A stretch of 64,000 bases of DNA. Origin: CAHJXF01 sp038225855. Its GTDB lineage: Bacteria; Pseudomonadota; Gammaproteobacteria; Burkholderiales; Burkholderiaceae_D. The stretch covers positions 25,495 through 89,494 of the forward strand of contig JBBRQU010000012.1 in the NCBI GenBank assembly GCA_038225855.1, given 5' to 3'. Positions 1 to 8,492 of the stretch are shown here, one piece after another. The notes under the pieces were generated by a model. It searched no databases, had not been told where the DNA came from, and saw only the letters and a program-made list of their open reading frames with translations. The stretch's first letter is position 1, and the number at the start of each line of letters is the position of its first letter. Made by a program: the position numbers and the translations under genes.

Positions 1-429
1 GCTCGTGCCCTGCGCTTCGAGCTGACGCTCGACGACGATCTGCGTCGCGATGCCCGCGTGGTCGGTGCCCACCACCCAATTGGTATTGAAGCCGCGCATG
101 CGGTGGTAACGGATCAGCACATCCATCAGCGTCTGCTGAAACGCGTGACCCATGTGCAGCGTGCCCGTCACGTTGGGCGGCGGAAGCTGGATGCAGTAGG
201 CGTTGTCGGGATCGTGCTCGTCGACGCGATGGCGAAAATAGCCGCGCGACTCCCACAGCGGATACCAGTGCGCCTCGATCGCGTGCGGCTCGAAGCTCTT
301 GGCGAGTGCGGACGCAAGAGCGTCGCTGGTCGGCGCCGCGTCGGGTGGACTGCCTGCGATGGTGCGATCAACGGCGGAAATGGCGGGGACAGTCGGGGGC
401 ATCGAGGGCTCGTTCTCTGGCAGACTCAT
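1..429 (-). CDS. valS: Valyl-tRNA synthetase, N-terminal part (gene runs off the window)
   Basis: Cytoplasmic class I aminoacyl-tRNA synthetase that charges tRNA-Val. Only the first 143 codons lie in the window; the reading frame is still open at base 1. The class I HIGH signature is visible as PPPNVTGTLHMGHAF, with HMGH at residues 92-95, preceded by the family-typical EAHWYPLWESRGYF stretch. The start is set at the ATG at 429; a second in-frame ATG at codon 10 is possible, and the first 40 or so residues are low-complexity and may not be translated. It is divergent from the metalloprotease gene, leaving about 150 bp for both promoters. The valS-holC-pepA-lptF neighbourhood is common in Proteobacteria, here split by an insertion of several genes. 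Identification is firm. Confidence 0.95.
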   Translation of the reverse strand, partial: MSLPENEPSMPPTVPAISAVDRTIAGSPPDAAPTSDALASALAKSFEPHAIEAHWYPLWESRGYFRHRVDEHDPDNAYCIQLPPPNVTGTLHMGHAFQQTLMDVLIRYHRMRGFNTNWVVGTDHAGIATQIVVERQLEAQGTS

Positions 430-578
430 GCGCGTGGGTGCGCTTGGGAACGCTGGGGATTATTCCGCGCAATTTTAATGGAGAACCCCGAAGCGCCCTT
501 GCGCCCACACGAATCGGTACGTTCGACGAGGAGCCGAAGAGTTCTTCATGCACGAGGAAAGTCGTTGGGGAGACGGGG

Positions 579-3377
579 ATGACGAAGCAGAAGTTCGTGA
601 AGTGCGCCGCGGCTGCGGCGCTGGGGGTTGCGATCGTCTCGATCACGGGATGCGCAACCGTCGGTGCGTTGGGTACCGGCACGAACGCGAGCGTGCCTGC
701 GGCGCGGTCCGTAGCGTCGTCGGGTACCCCGGTCGGGGCGCCGCCCGGCGCCGGCCCGGCTGCTCCGGCTGCGGGCGCGGCGGCACCCCCGTCGACAGCC
801 GGCGCGAGCCGTCCCGACAACGCAAGCCTCAAGCCCTTTCGCGAAGTGATCGCGGGCGCACGGGAGATGAAGGGCTTCTTCACGCTCTGGCAAAAGGACG
901 ACAAGGTGTGGATCGAGGTTCCCGACCAACGCCTCGATCAGCTGTTCTTCTTTTCGTACAACGTCAGCGATTCGGTTGGCGAGCGCTTCGCTTATGCGAG
1001 CCAGATGGGCAAGCGCTACGTGGTCAGCTTTCATCGCGTCGGCAATGCGATGCAACTGATCGCGAGGAACACGCGCTTCGTCGCTGCGGTCGGGTCGGCC
1101 ACCGAACGTGCGGTGCGCCAGAGCTTTTCGGACAGCTTGATCGGTAGCGCGCCCGTGCTCTCGCAACCGCATCCCGAATCGAAGTCGGTGCTGATCGACG
1201 CGAGCGCGCTGTTGATGACCGATATCCCGGGTTATTCGACGACGCTCGAGTCGTCGTTTCGCATCAACTACACGCTCGATCGCGCCAACTCGAGCTTCGT
1301 GAAAGTGCGGGCCGATGACCAGAGCGCGAGCTTCTCGGTACGCGATCATTTCTCGACGTCGCGCCTGCCCGGCGTGATCCTGCCGAACAATCCGATCGCG
1401 CCCGCGCCACCCACCACGCCGCCCGACGCGCGCAGCGTGTTCATCGGCTTCGTCTACAACTTCGCCGCGCTGCCCGACCCGATGCGACCGCGTTATGCCG
1501 ATGATCGCGTCGGCACCTTCACGACCAACATCGCCGACTACACCTCCGACAGCGCGCCCAGCCCGCGCAGCTTCTTCGTCAATCGCTGGCGCCTCGAGAA
1601 AAAGGATCCGTCGGCAGCGATGTCCGATCCTAGGCAGGCGATCGTTTTCTGGATCGATCGCAATGTGCCGGTCAACTATCGCGACACCATCGTCGAAGGC
1701 ATCCTGGTGTGGAACAAGGCGTTCGAGCGCATCGGATTCTCGAACGCGATCGTCGCGAAAATTCAACCCGACGACGCCGACTTCGACACGCTCGACGCGC
1801 GTCACGCGTCGGTGCGCTGGTACCTCGGCGCCGACGCGGGTTTTGCGATCGGCCCCTCGCACACCGACCCGCGGACCGGCGAAATCCTCGACGCTGACAT
1901 CGCGATTCCGGACGCCTTCACGCGCAACGCGAAGACCCTCGTCAGCGAAGCGTTGCCGCTGCCGCCCAAGGCGCTGGAAGGATCGGCAGCCGGTGCAGGC
2001 GAGCAGGCCATGCGGTGCGACTTTGCGGCCGAGGCGATCGGCGAAGCGGCGTTCGCGCTCGGCCTCCTCGACGCGCGCGGCGAAGTGCTGGCCGACAGCG
2101 CCGAAGCCGACGGCTTCGCGCGCGACTACCTGCGCGACGTGGTGACGCATGAGGTCGGCCATGCACTCGGCCTGCGCCACAACTTTCACGCGTCGACCAT
2201 CCGCACGCGGGCGCAATTGCAGGACGCGGCCTTCACGCGTGCGAACGGGATGACCGGTTCGGTGATGGACTACACGCCCTTCAACATCGCCGCGCGCGAC
2301 GAGAAGCAGGGCGAATACGTGATGAGCGGCCTCGGCCCCTACGACTACTGGGCGATCGAATATGCATACAAGCCCATCGACGCGCCGACGCCCGAGGCCG
2401 AGCGCAAGGAGCTGTCGCGCATCGCCGCGCGCGGCATCGAGCCGCAGTTGACTTTTGCGACCGACGAAGACGCCGATGGCGGCCCCGATGGCGCCGACCC
2501 GGAGATCAATCGCTTCGATCTGGGCAACGATCCTCTGGCGTATTACAGAAAGCGCTTCGCCCTCTCGCGCGAACTGTGGGACCGGCTGCAGAACCGCGCG
2601 ATGAAGCCCGACGAAAACTATCTGGTGCTGCGCAGGAACGTCGAGCGCGGCTTCAATGAAATCAACCGCGCGGCGCCCTTGATCGCAAAATACGTGGGCG
2701 GCATGCGGACCAGCCGCAACCACGTCGCGCTTCCCGCGACCGGCGACAACGGGGCGCTGGCAGCGAGCGGCGCGCTTCATGTGCCCATCGAAGCCGCGCG
2801 TCAGAAGCAGGCGCTCGACCTGCTCGCGACGCAACTGTTCTCGGTCGACAGCTTTCGCTTCAAGCCCGAGTTCATCAGCCGCCTGGGTATCGACTATCTC
2901 GATCGCAGCGATCCCAACGGCTCGAACAAGACCGCGTTCTATCTCCCGGGTCGCGTGCTCGCGATCCAGACCTCGGTGCTCGATCATCTGATGTCCGACC
3001 CGGTCGCGCGGCGCATCGGCGACGCGGAGAATCTGAGCGACAGACCGCGCGAGCTACTCACTCTTTCGCAGCTCTACGGTACCGTGCAGCGCGCGGTCTG
3101 GAGCGAGCTCGCAAGCGGCAAGGACATGACGCGCATGCGGCGCAACCTGCAACGCGAGCACCTGAAGCACGTGATGAACGTGCTGCTCAGGCCAGGCGTC
3201 GCGACGCTGGCCGATGCGCGCAGCCTGCAACGCGAGAACGCGATCGCGTTGAAGGCGTCGATGCAACATGCGCTGGCCTCGAAGCAGCTTTCGGTCGAGA
3301 ATCGCGCGCATCTGCGCGAGAGCGTTGCGACCATCGACGATGCCTTGCGCGCGAACCTGACGAGAATGGGTATATGA
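579..3377 (+). CDS. Zinc-dependent metalloprotease, large lipoprotein (DUF5117/DUF5118-type)
   Basis: Predicted periplasmic or outer-membrane zinc protease of 932 residues. The chosen ATG follows a GGGGAGACGGGG stretch and gives a lipoprotein signal with lipobox ITGC (Cys25). A longer frame upstream is rejected because it would bury this signal. The extended zinc motif HEVGHALGLRHNF has His524, Glu525, His528 and His534, and a Met-turn VMDY follows at about residue 563, as in metzincins. A Pro/Ala-rich linker follows the signal. The overall architecture matches the family annotated as zinc-dependent metalloprotease with DUF4953/DUF5117/DUF5118 regions, whose substrates are largely unknown. 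It overlaps the next gene by 4 bp (ATGA), so the two are probably co-translated. The function beyond peptidase activity is inference. Confidence 0.88.
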   Translation: MTKQKFVKCAAAAALGVAIVSITGCATVGALGTGTNASVPAARSVASSGTPVGAPPGAGPAAPAAGAAAPPSTAGASRPDNASLKPFREVIAGAREMKGFFTLWQKDDKVWIEVPDQRLDQLFFFSYNVSDSVGERFAYASQMGKRYVVSFHRVGNAMQLIARNTRFVAAVGSATERAVRQSFSDSLIGSAPVLSQPHPESKSVLIDASALLMTDIPGYSTTLESSFRINYTLDRANSSFVKVRADDQSASFSVRDHFSTSRLPGVILPNNPIAPAPPTTPPDARSVFIGFVYNFAALPDPMRPRYADDRVGTFTTNIADYTSDSAPSPRSFFVNRWRLEKKDPSAAMSDPRQAIVFWIDRNVPVNYRDTIVEGILVWNKAFERIGFSNAIVAKIQPDDADFDTLDARHASVRWYLGADAGFAIGPSHTDPRTGEILDADIAIPDAFTRNAKTLVSEALPLPPKALEGSAAGAGEQAMRCDFAAEAIGEAAFALGLLDARGEVLADSAEADGFARDYLRDVVTHEVGHALGLRHNFHASTIRTRAQLQDAAFTRANGMTGSVMDYTPFNIAARDEKQGEYVMSGLGPYDYWAIEYAYKPIDAPTPEAERKELSRIAARGIEPQLTFATDEDADGGPDGADPEINRFDLGNDPLAYYRKRFALSRELWDRLQNRAMKPDENYLVLRRNVERGFNEINRAAPLIAKYVGGMRTSRNHVALPATGDNGALAASGALHVPIEAARQKQALDLLATQLFSVDSFRFKPEFISRLGIDYLDRSDPNGSNKTAFYLPGRVLAIQTSVLDHLMSDPVARRIGDAENLSDRPRELLTLSQLYGTVQRAVWSELASGKDMTRMRRNLQREHLKHVMNVLLRPGVATLADARSLQRENAIALKASMQHALASKQLSVENRAHLRESVATIDDALRANLTRMGI

Positions 3378-4627
3378 ACGCAGTTGTAGATACCAGGCCC
3401 TCGAAACCCGAGCCCGGCCCAAACGCAGGCGACGTGACCGCCGATCCGTCGCAGCACAAGAAAGAGGCGGTTGCGACGGTCGGCAATGAAACGCCCATTG
3501 CGGAGGCGCCCGTCGTTGCGCCCGCGTCGGACCAACCGTTGCCGAAATTCGACGCCCGCGGTGCGGCCATCGTCACGCTGGCGGTGCTGGCCACGCTGTT
3601 CGCGTTGCAAACCGCCGCGCTCTTCGTCATTCCGCTGGTGGTCGCGGTGCTGTTCGCGTATGCGCTCGACCCCTTCGTGTCGTTCCTCGAACGCAGGCAT
3701 GTGCCGCGCCCGCTGGGCGCGTTGTTCGTGCTGGTCGTGCTGGTCTCCGCGTGCGGCACGAGCGTCTATGCGCTGCGCTTTCAGGCACAGGCGATCGTCG
3801 ATCAGATTCCCAATGTCGTGAAGAAGGCCTCGCACGCGGTGGAAATTTTCGACAGGGGCCCTGGTGTCGGGTTCGACAACGTGCGCCGCGCCGCCGACGC
3901 CTTGCAAAAGGCCTCCGACCAGGCGGTTGGCAAGGAAGCCGGGGCGAAGGGCGAGACGGTAGTGGTCGTGCAGTCGAGCACGCGACCGAAGGACCTGTTG
4001 CTCAGCGGCGGCCGCAGCGTGCTCGAGATGATCGGCCAGACCGTGATGGTGATCTTCCTCGTCTATTTCATCCTGATCGCCGGCGACAAGTTCAAGCGCA
4101 AGTTCGTCAAGGTCGCGGGTCGCACCTTGTCGGAGAAAAAGATCTCGGTGCAGATGTTCGAGCGGATCAACCTGTCGATCCAGCGCTATCTGGCGATGCT
4201 GTTCGTCACCAACCTCGTCCTCGGCGTCATGACGTGGGGCGCATTCCGGATCATCGGACTCGACAACGCGGGCACGTGGGGAATCACCGCCGGCGTGCTC
4301 CACCTCATTCCCTATTTCGGACCGATCCTGTTGTCGCTGGCGACCGGAGTGGCTGCGCTGATCCAGTTCGGCTCGCTCGGCATGGCGGCGCTCGTGGGCG
4401 GCGTCTCGCTGGCGATCGCGACACTGGTCGGGGTCGTCCTCACGACCTGGATGACCGGACGCATCGCGAAGATGAATACGGTCGCGGTGTTCATCGGCCT
4501 GTTGCTCTTCGGCTGGCTGTGGGGCGTGTGGGGCGTGCTGCTCGCAGTCCCGATCGTCGTGATCGTCAAGGTCGTCTCCGACCATGTCGAAGAGCTTGCG
4601 GCCTTCTCTGAGTTTCTGGGAGATTGA
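3374..4627 (+). CDS. AI-2E family transporter (PerM-like membrane protein)
   Basis: Integral inner-membrane protein of 417 residues in the AI-2E/PerM permease family. Members export autoinducer-2 or act as ion antiporters, so the substrate here is unknown. After a hydrophilic Pro-rich N-terminal tail of about 60 residues come paired hydrophobic segments (residues 65-105 and 115-130), a soluble amphipathic domain, and a C-terminal block of closely spaced membrane helices. Family-typical GxxxxIPYFGP-like (HLIPYFGP) and GxLLFGWLWGVWG stretches are visible near the C-terminus. The ATG overlaps the stop of the metalloprotease gene (ATGA), which suggests coupled translation. Confidence 0.9.
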   Translation: MNAVVDTRPSKPEPGPNAGDVTADPSQHKKEAVATVGNETPIAEAPVVAPASDQPLPKFDARGAAIVTLAVLATLFALQTAALFVIPLVVAVLFAYALDPFVSFLERRHVPRPLGALFVLVVLVSACGTSVYALRFQAQAIVDQIPNVVKKASHAVEIFDRGPGVGFDNVRRAADALQKASDQAVGKEAGAKGETVVVVQSSTRPKDLLLSGGRSVLEMIGQTVMVIFLVYFILIAGDKFKRKFVKVAGRTLSEKKISVQMFERINLSIQRYLAMLFVTNLVLGVMTWGAFRIIGLDNAGTWGITAGVLHLIPYFGPILLSLATGVAALIQFGSLGMAALVGGVSLAIATLVGVVLTTWMTGRIAKMNTVAVFIGLLLFGWLWGVWGVLLAVPIVVIVKVVSDHVEELAAFSEFLGD

Positions 4628-4769
4628 TTCGCTGCGGGGTTTGAAACGCATCCCTCGATTTGTGGATGATTTGCGGGTTTGCGCCGTAGATATTTCAACA
4701 AGGGGGGAACAATGAAACGAATTCAGAAGCGTCCCGGGATTCATTCGATAGGCGTGATCGACGCGCGAG

Positions 4770-4943
4770 TCATGCGAAGAACGGCCCTTCGCCTGCGATC
4801 GACAGCTCGATTTGCCACGATGTCGCGGGCTCGAGCCCGTCCGACGTCAAGTGGCGAAGAATCCGCGTCGATGGATCGAAGTCGGCCTGCGATTGCGGGC
4901 CGCCTTCGAACTTGCCGATTGAAACCGCGTCGTCCATCCGCAT
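4770..4943 (-). CDS. Small protein of unknown function, 57 aa
   Basis: This frame begins MRMDDAVSIGKFEGG and ends IAGEGPFFA. It has a good ribosome-binding site (GGGGAG, six bases before the ATG) and a balanced, non-shadow composition with few Arg and Cys residues. I do not recognise a family. It lies 136 bp downstream of tag on the same strand, in an otherwise empty 450-bp stretch between perM and tag. A longer TTG start at 5018 would add 25 residues. The short length and lack of a recognised domain keep confidence moderate. Nothing else convincing is seen between 4628 and 5079. Confidence 0.45.
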   Translation of the reverse strand: MRMDDAVSIGKFEGGPQSQADFDPSTRILRHLTSDGLEPATSWQIELSIAGEGPFFA

Positions 4944-5079
4944 GTCGTGCTCCCCGATTGCTGTCCCTGTCCGGTCCGTGTCGCGCGGGTCTCCCCACCG
5001 ATCACCCGCGAATCGCAATGCGTGGGGCGATCATCGCCGCTTGCTGTTTCACGCGCGCAATCAGGTGCAAATTCGCTCA

Positions 5080-5691
5080 TCAGGATTGATGACGTTTTTC
5101 ACGTGTGACGTCGTGACGGCCTACATGCCGAAAGCACATGATCGAATGATCATCGACCATCCCTATCGCCTGCATGTAGGCATAGACGATGGTCGAGCCG
5201 ACGAACTTGAAGCCGCGCTCGATGAGATCTTTCGATAGGGCGTCGGACAGTTCAGTGCGGGCCGGGACCTCGGCCGATGTGGGCCACGCATTGACGACCG
5301 GTTCGCCCCCGACCCAGCTCCAGAGGTAAGGCGCGAGCCCGCCGAATTCCTCGCGCAGCCGAAGCAGCGCTCGCGCGTTGTTGATCGTCGCGGCAATCTT
5401 CAATCGATTGCGGACGATGCCGGGATTGCCCAGCAGCCGCTCGATGTCGCGCTCGTCGTAGCGTGCGATACGCTCCGCGTCCCATCCCTCGAACGCCGCG
5501 CGATAGTTCTCCCGCTTGTTGAGGATCGTCTCCCACGACAGCCCGGCCTGCGCGCCTTCGAGATTGAGCATCTCGAAGAGGCGCATCTCATCGGCGCAGG
5601 GCACGCCCCACTCGTGGTCGTGGTAGGCCAGATACAAGGGATTGGAGAGCCGCGCCCACGCGCAGCGCGCGGGCTGCGATGTCGCGCTCAT
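5080..5691 (-). CDS. tag: DNA-3-methyladenine glycosylase I
   Basis: Base-excision repair enzyme that removes 3-methyladenine from alkylated DNA in the cytoplasm. The 203-residue product has the family signature CAWARLSNPLYLAYHDHEWG near the N-terminus, the GLSWETILNKR segment with the conserved active-site glutamate, and a C-terminal HSIMCFRH. The Cys near the N-terminus, the His of AYHDHEWG, and the C-terminal His and Cys match the zinc-snap ligands of Tag. The ATG at 5691 is three bases past the stop of the upstream gene; a GTG at 5697 would give a GTGA overlap and two more residues. Co-transcription with the TAXI gene is likely. Confidence 0.95.
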   Translation of the reverse strand: MSATSQPARCAWARLSNPLYLAYHDHEWGVPCADEMRLFEMLNLEGAQAGLSWETILNKRENYRAAFEGWDAERIARYDERDIERLLGNPGIVRNRLKIAATINNARALLRLREEFGGLAPYLWSWVGGEPVVNAWPTSAEVPARTELSDALSKDLIERGFKFVGSTIVYAYMQAIGMVDDHSIMCFRHVGRHDVTREKRHQS

Positions 5692-5693
5692 CG

Positions 5694-7241
5694 TCACGCA
5701 GCAGGCGCGAGCGGTTCGCTCGGCGTGTCCGATGGCGCGAGTCCCGCCGCGTGAAAGCTTGCCTCACCCGCGACCTTCGAGCGGACCCGATCGATGTGCA
5801 GCTTCAAGGTGTAGAGCTCGTTGGCGTAGGACAGCGGCACGACGAGGTGATTGACCTTGGCTTCGATGTCGGCGAGACGCGCGAGCTGTTTCGCGCGGCG
5901 CGCGCTTTGCGCGATCGGGTCTCGAGCCGCATGCGTATCGTGGCCTGTCGCCGCCTGTGATGCGGACGCGTGGGCAGCCGCAGCAGCGTCCACATCGTGC
6001 TCGACATCGCGCAATTGTCCGTACCAGCGATATACGCGCGAACGCACGCGCCACGTGTAGAGCGGCGGCAGGATGCGCGACAGCGGTATCAGGAGCGCGA
6101 TCACCGGAACGATGATGACCCACATGCGCTCGATCAGATTCGCAAGCCAGAACGGCAGATAGCGCTGGAGAAAAGGCGCGCCCGACTTGTAGTAACGCTC
6201 GGCCACCGGCGCGACCGGAATCTCGGTGTATTGATCGTTCGGAAATTCGCCGGCGCGACGAAACCAGCCGGGACCGCCATGCACTTCCGCTGCGGCTTCC
6301 ATCAACAGTTCGATGATCGCCGGATGCGTGCTGGCCTTCGTGACCAAGGTCGCGGTGGGCGCGATCAGGTGGACGTCTTCGTGCGGAATATCCTTATCGA
6401 GCGCGACGATGCCTCGTGGCAGCACGACGTGCGAGAGAAATGGAAAGCGCCGCGAATACGCCTCGGCCTGATCGAAGTTGAAGAGCTTGATCCCCGGCGT
6501 TTGCAGCAGCATCTGCACCAGCGGCGTCTCGGGCGCGGACACGAACATGACGGCGTCGAGAGAACCGTCAAGCAGCTTCATCACTGCGGGCGTGTCTTCG
6601 AAGTTCGACAGCGTGAGTTCATCCTGGTCGATGCGATTGGCGTCGAGCAGTTGGCGCGCGAGCCGCGGGCCGCCGCTGCCCCTGGGTCCGACGTTGAGCG
6701 ACAGGCCTCGCATCTCTCCGAGCTGCGAGATCGACGCGAGCGGCGTCGTCGCTGGAGGCGCCATCGTCTGTTGCGTCTTCGATTGTGTCTTCGATTGCGT
6801 GACGTCGTCGGGCCGCGAAGTCTTCACCTTCGACAGCGCGGCCTCGCGATAAAAAATCCAGACGGGCTCGACGAACAGGCTGCCCAGCGACACCAGGCCG
6901 CGCCGCTCCGCGGCCTCGTCATTGGAGGTGCCGCTCTGAACGAAGGCGACGTCTGCGTCCGAACGCGGCGTGTTCAGACGATGCAGGTTCTGCATCGACC
7001 CCTCCGACGGGCGCATCACGACGTCGATGTGATGGCGCGCGAGGATGGCTTTGTACTTGTGCGCGAAGTCTTCGTATGCGCTGTTGTCGACACCGGTTGC
7101 GATCACGACCGTGCTCGGCGGCGTGGGGTCGATGGCGACAAACGCGACCCAGATCAACAGAGCGACCAGAACCACAACCGGACCATAAGTCGCCAGCAGG
7201 TCGCGAACCGATACGAAGGAAAAGCGGAGCAGGCGGGGCAT
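5694..7241 (-). CDS. TAXI family TRAP transporter solute-binding subunit, membrane-anchored
   Basis: 515-residue protein with an N-terminal membrane helix (about residues 15-40), an extracytoplasmic solute-binding domain of the TAXI type (TVVIATGVDNSAYEDFAHKYK onset, GPRGSGGPRLARQLLDAN ligand-site-like segment), a second hydrophobic segment (WVIIVPVIALLIPLSRILPP, around residue 390) and a C-terminal cytoplasmic helical tail. Two-helix anchored TAXI proteins with this tail are known as stand-alone genes. No TRAP permease gene is adjacent, so the transport partner is unknown. A 12-bp repeat adds TQSK units in a loop. The ATG at 7241 is preferred over the GTG at 7250. It is followed at once by tag. 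Confidence 0.82.
   Translation of the reverse strand: MPRLLRFSFVSVRDLLATYGPVVVLVALLIWVAFVAIDPTPPSTVVIATGVDNSAYEDFAHKYKAILARHHIDVVMRPSEGSMQNLHRLNTPRSDADVAFVQSGTSNDEAAERRGLVSLGSLFVEPVWIFYREAALSKVKTSRPDDVTQSKTQSKTQQTMAPPATTPLASISQLGEMRGLSLNVGPRGSGGPRLARQLLDANRIDQDELTLSNFEDTPAVMKLLDGSLDAVMFVSAPETPLVQMLLQTPGIKLFNFDQAEAYSRRFPFLSHVVLPRGIVALDKDIPHEDVHLIAPTATLVTKASTHPAIIELLMEAAAEVHGGPGWFRRAGEFPNDQYTEIPVAPVAERYYKSGAPFLQRYLPFWLANLIERMWVIIVPVIALLIPLSRILPPLYTWRVRSRVYRWYGQLRDVEHDVDAAAAAHASASQAATGHDTHAARDPIAQSARRAKQLARLADIEAKVNHLVVPLSYANELYTLKLHIDRVRSKVAGEASFHAAGLAPSDTPSEPLAPAA
6772..6801. repeat. 12-bp tandem repeat inside the TAXI gene
   Basis: Two adjacent near-identical 12-mers (TGCGTCTTCGAT, TGTGTCTTCGAT) followed by half of a third copy. 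On the coding strand they give the four-residue repeat TQSK TQSK TQQT in a hydrophilic loop, keeping frame. Confidence 0.75.
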
Positions 7242-7265
7242 GGGTCGCACGCGTATGGGCGCGCG

Positions 7266-8000
7266 TTACTCTCGGTGGAGGTCGCCGCCTGTGTCGCTGC
7301 CTGCGTCGTTGCCCCCGTCGCTGCCTGTGTCGCGCATTCGCGCGATCTCGTCGTCGACCGCGCGACGAACCACGTCGCGCATCGCATCGGCGAGGTGCGC
7401 GCGCAGGTTAACCTGCACGCCGGCCAGGGCGGTCTCGAGTTCGGCTCGCAGCACTTCTGCGATGCGCGCGTCGAGCTCGGTGTCGATGCGCGCCGACAGA
7501 TCCCCGAGCACCGCTTCGCGCACGCGTAGCGCGAACGCGTCGTGATCGAAAGGCGGCGCCGATGGATGACCGAGCGTGCTTTCGTCGGCCGATGCGATCG
7601 CAGGCTCGATCGCCAAAACGGGATCTCGGGAAGCATCGTCGGCGTCATTCGCGGCATTGCGCCGTTCGGGGCCGGCTTCTTCTCCCAGTAGCGCTTCAGG
7701 CTCTGCGCCATGTGTCGCGCGAGTGTCCTGGGCGGACGACGCCGTCGCATCGAAGACGAATTCGCTCGGCTCGAATATCGGCGTCGTCAACGGAACATAG
7801 GGCTCGAGTTCCTGACGCGGCTCGGCGCCGATCACGAGCTGATCGGTCAACAGAATTTCGTCGAGCGATGACTCGGCTGCGTCGTCGATGGCGGACGTGT
7901 TCGTCGTGTGTGCGCGCGCCGCGCCTGCGCGTCCGCTGCCCCGCCCGCTCCCGATGCGTAGCACCTGCGTGAGCACCGGGAGGTCGTCGTCTTCGCTCAT
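7266..8000 (-). CDS. DUF2486 family protein
   Basis: Acidic, mostly low-complexity protein of 244 residues and unknown function. The N-terminus EDDDLPVLTQVL resembles the start of DUF2486 proteins, which in betaproteobacteria sit directly after holC, as here. The C-terminal part (about residues 150-225) is predicted helical, with amphipathic segments such as VREAVLGDLSARIDTELDARI. The last residues are a Gly/Asp/Ser tail made by a 12-bp tandem repeat. The ATG overlaps the holC stop (ATGA), so the two are translationally coupled. Whether it acts with the clamp-loader chi subunit is not known. Confidence 0.75.
   Translation of the reverse strand: MSEDDDLPVLTQVLRIGSGRGSGRAGAARAHTTNTSAIDDAAESSLDEILLTDQLVIGAEPRQELEPYVPLTTPIFEPSEFVFDATASSAQDTRATHGAEPEALLGEEAGPERRNAANDADDASRDPVLAIEPAIASADESTLGHPSAPPFDHDAFALRVREAVLGDLSARIDTELDARIAEVLRAELETALAGVQVNLRAHLADAMRDVVRRAVDDEIARMRDTGSDGGNDAGSDTGGDLHRE
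7281..7332. repeat. 12-bp tandem repeat, four copies, 3' end of the DUF2486 gene
   Basis: Units GTCGCCGCCTGT, GTCGCTGCCTGC, GTCGTTGCCCCC and GTCGCTGCCTGT are contiguous. On the minus strand they encode a TGSD / GGND / AGSD / TGGD four-residue repeat just before the end of the protein. Confidence 0.85.
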
Positions 8001-8431
8001 GCCGACGGCGCCGCGAGGTCGTGACGCGACAGGGGATAGCCGCGATCCTTGTAGAACTTCCAGCGCGCGCGCCCCGCGTCGAGGTCTGCGGCATCGGCCT
8101 CGACGACTTCGATCATGCGGTCGAAGCGGCTGAAGAACTCGGGTTGCTGCCGATCGAGATTGACCAGCACCTCGTGATGCGCGCATGCATCGGCATCGGC
8201 GGAGTCCGCAAGCAGGATCGGGGTCATGCCTGCGAGTTCGTCGCGCGCATGACAATGCGGAATGAAGGCCAGCGCGGAGAACGTCCAGAGTTCACGATCG
8301 AAACGCTCGAGCAGCGCGCGATCGTTCGAGTAGAACACCATGCGACTTCCCGCGGAATAGCCCTTGCGCGCCAGCCGGCATGCGTACGCCAGCTTCGCCG
8401 GCGCGTTCACGTGAAAGTCGATCTGCGTCAC
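7997..8431 (-). CDS. holC: DNA polymerase III subunit chi
   Basis: 144-residue subunit of the replicative DNA polymerase clamp-loader complex; chi binds psi and single-strand binding protein. Features of the family are the start TQIDFHVNAP, the YACRLARKGYSAG helix, the LWTFSALAFIPHC segment and the RFDRMIEVVE strand. The start is a GTG at 8431, chosen because the homologous region begins there; upstream codons are Arg/Cys-rich noise. It lies 61 bp downstream of pepA and overlaps DUF2486 by 4 bp, so pepA-holC-DUF2486 probably form an operon. Confidence 0.93.
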   Translation of the reverse strand: MTQIDFHVNAPAKLAYACRLARKGYSAGSRMVFYSNDRALLERFDRELWTFSALAFIPHCHARDELAGMTPILLADSADADACAHHEVLVNLDRQQPEFFSRFDRMIEVVEADAADLDAGRARWKFYKDRGYPLSRHDLAAPSA

Positions 8432-8492
8432 GCGCCGATGATAGCCGGTCGTGAGCGCGGCGCGACGATCCGGGCATTGAGCCGGAAGATCG

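Noticed and set aside
546..2987. 813-codon open frame on the minus strand
   Set aside because: Antisense shadow of the metalloprotease; Arg/His-rich, no domain, and high GC keeps the frame open.
4712..5089. Plus-strand frame starting MKRIQKRPGIHS
   Set aside because: Despite a GGGGG stretch upstream, the body is Arg/Ser/Cys-rich and antisense to the more natural 57-residue frame.
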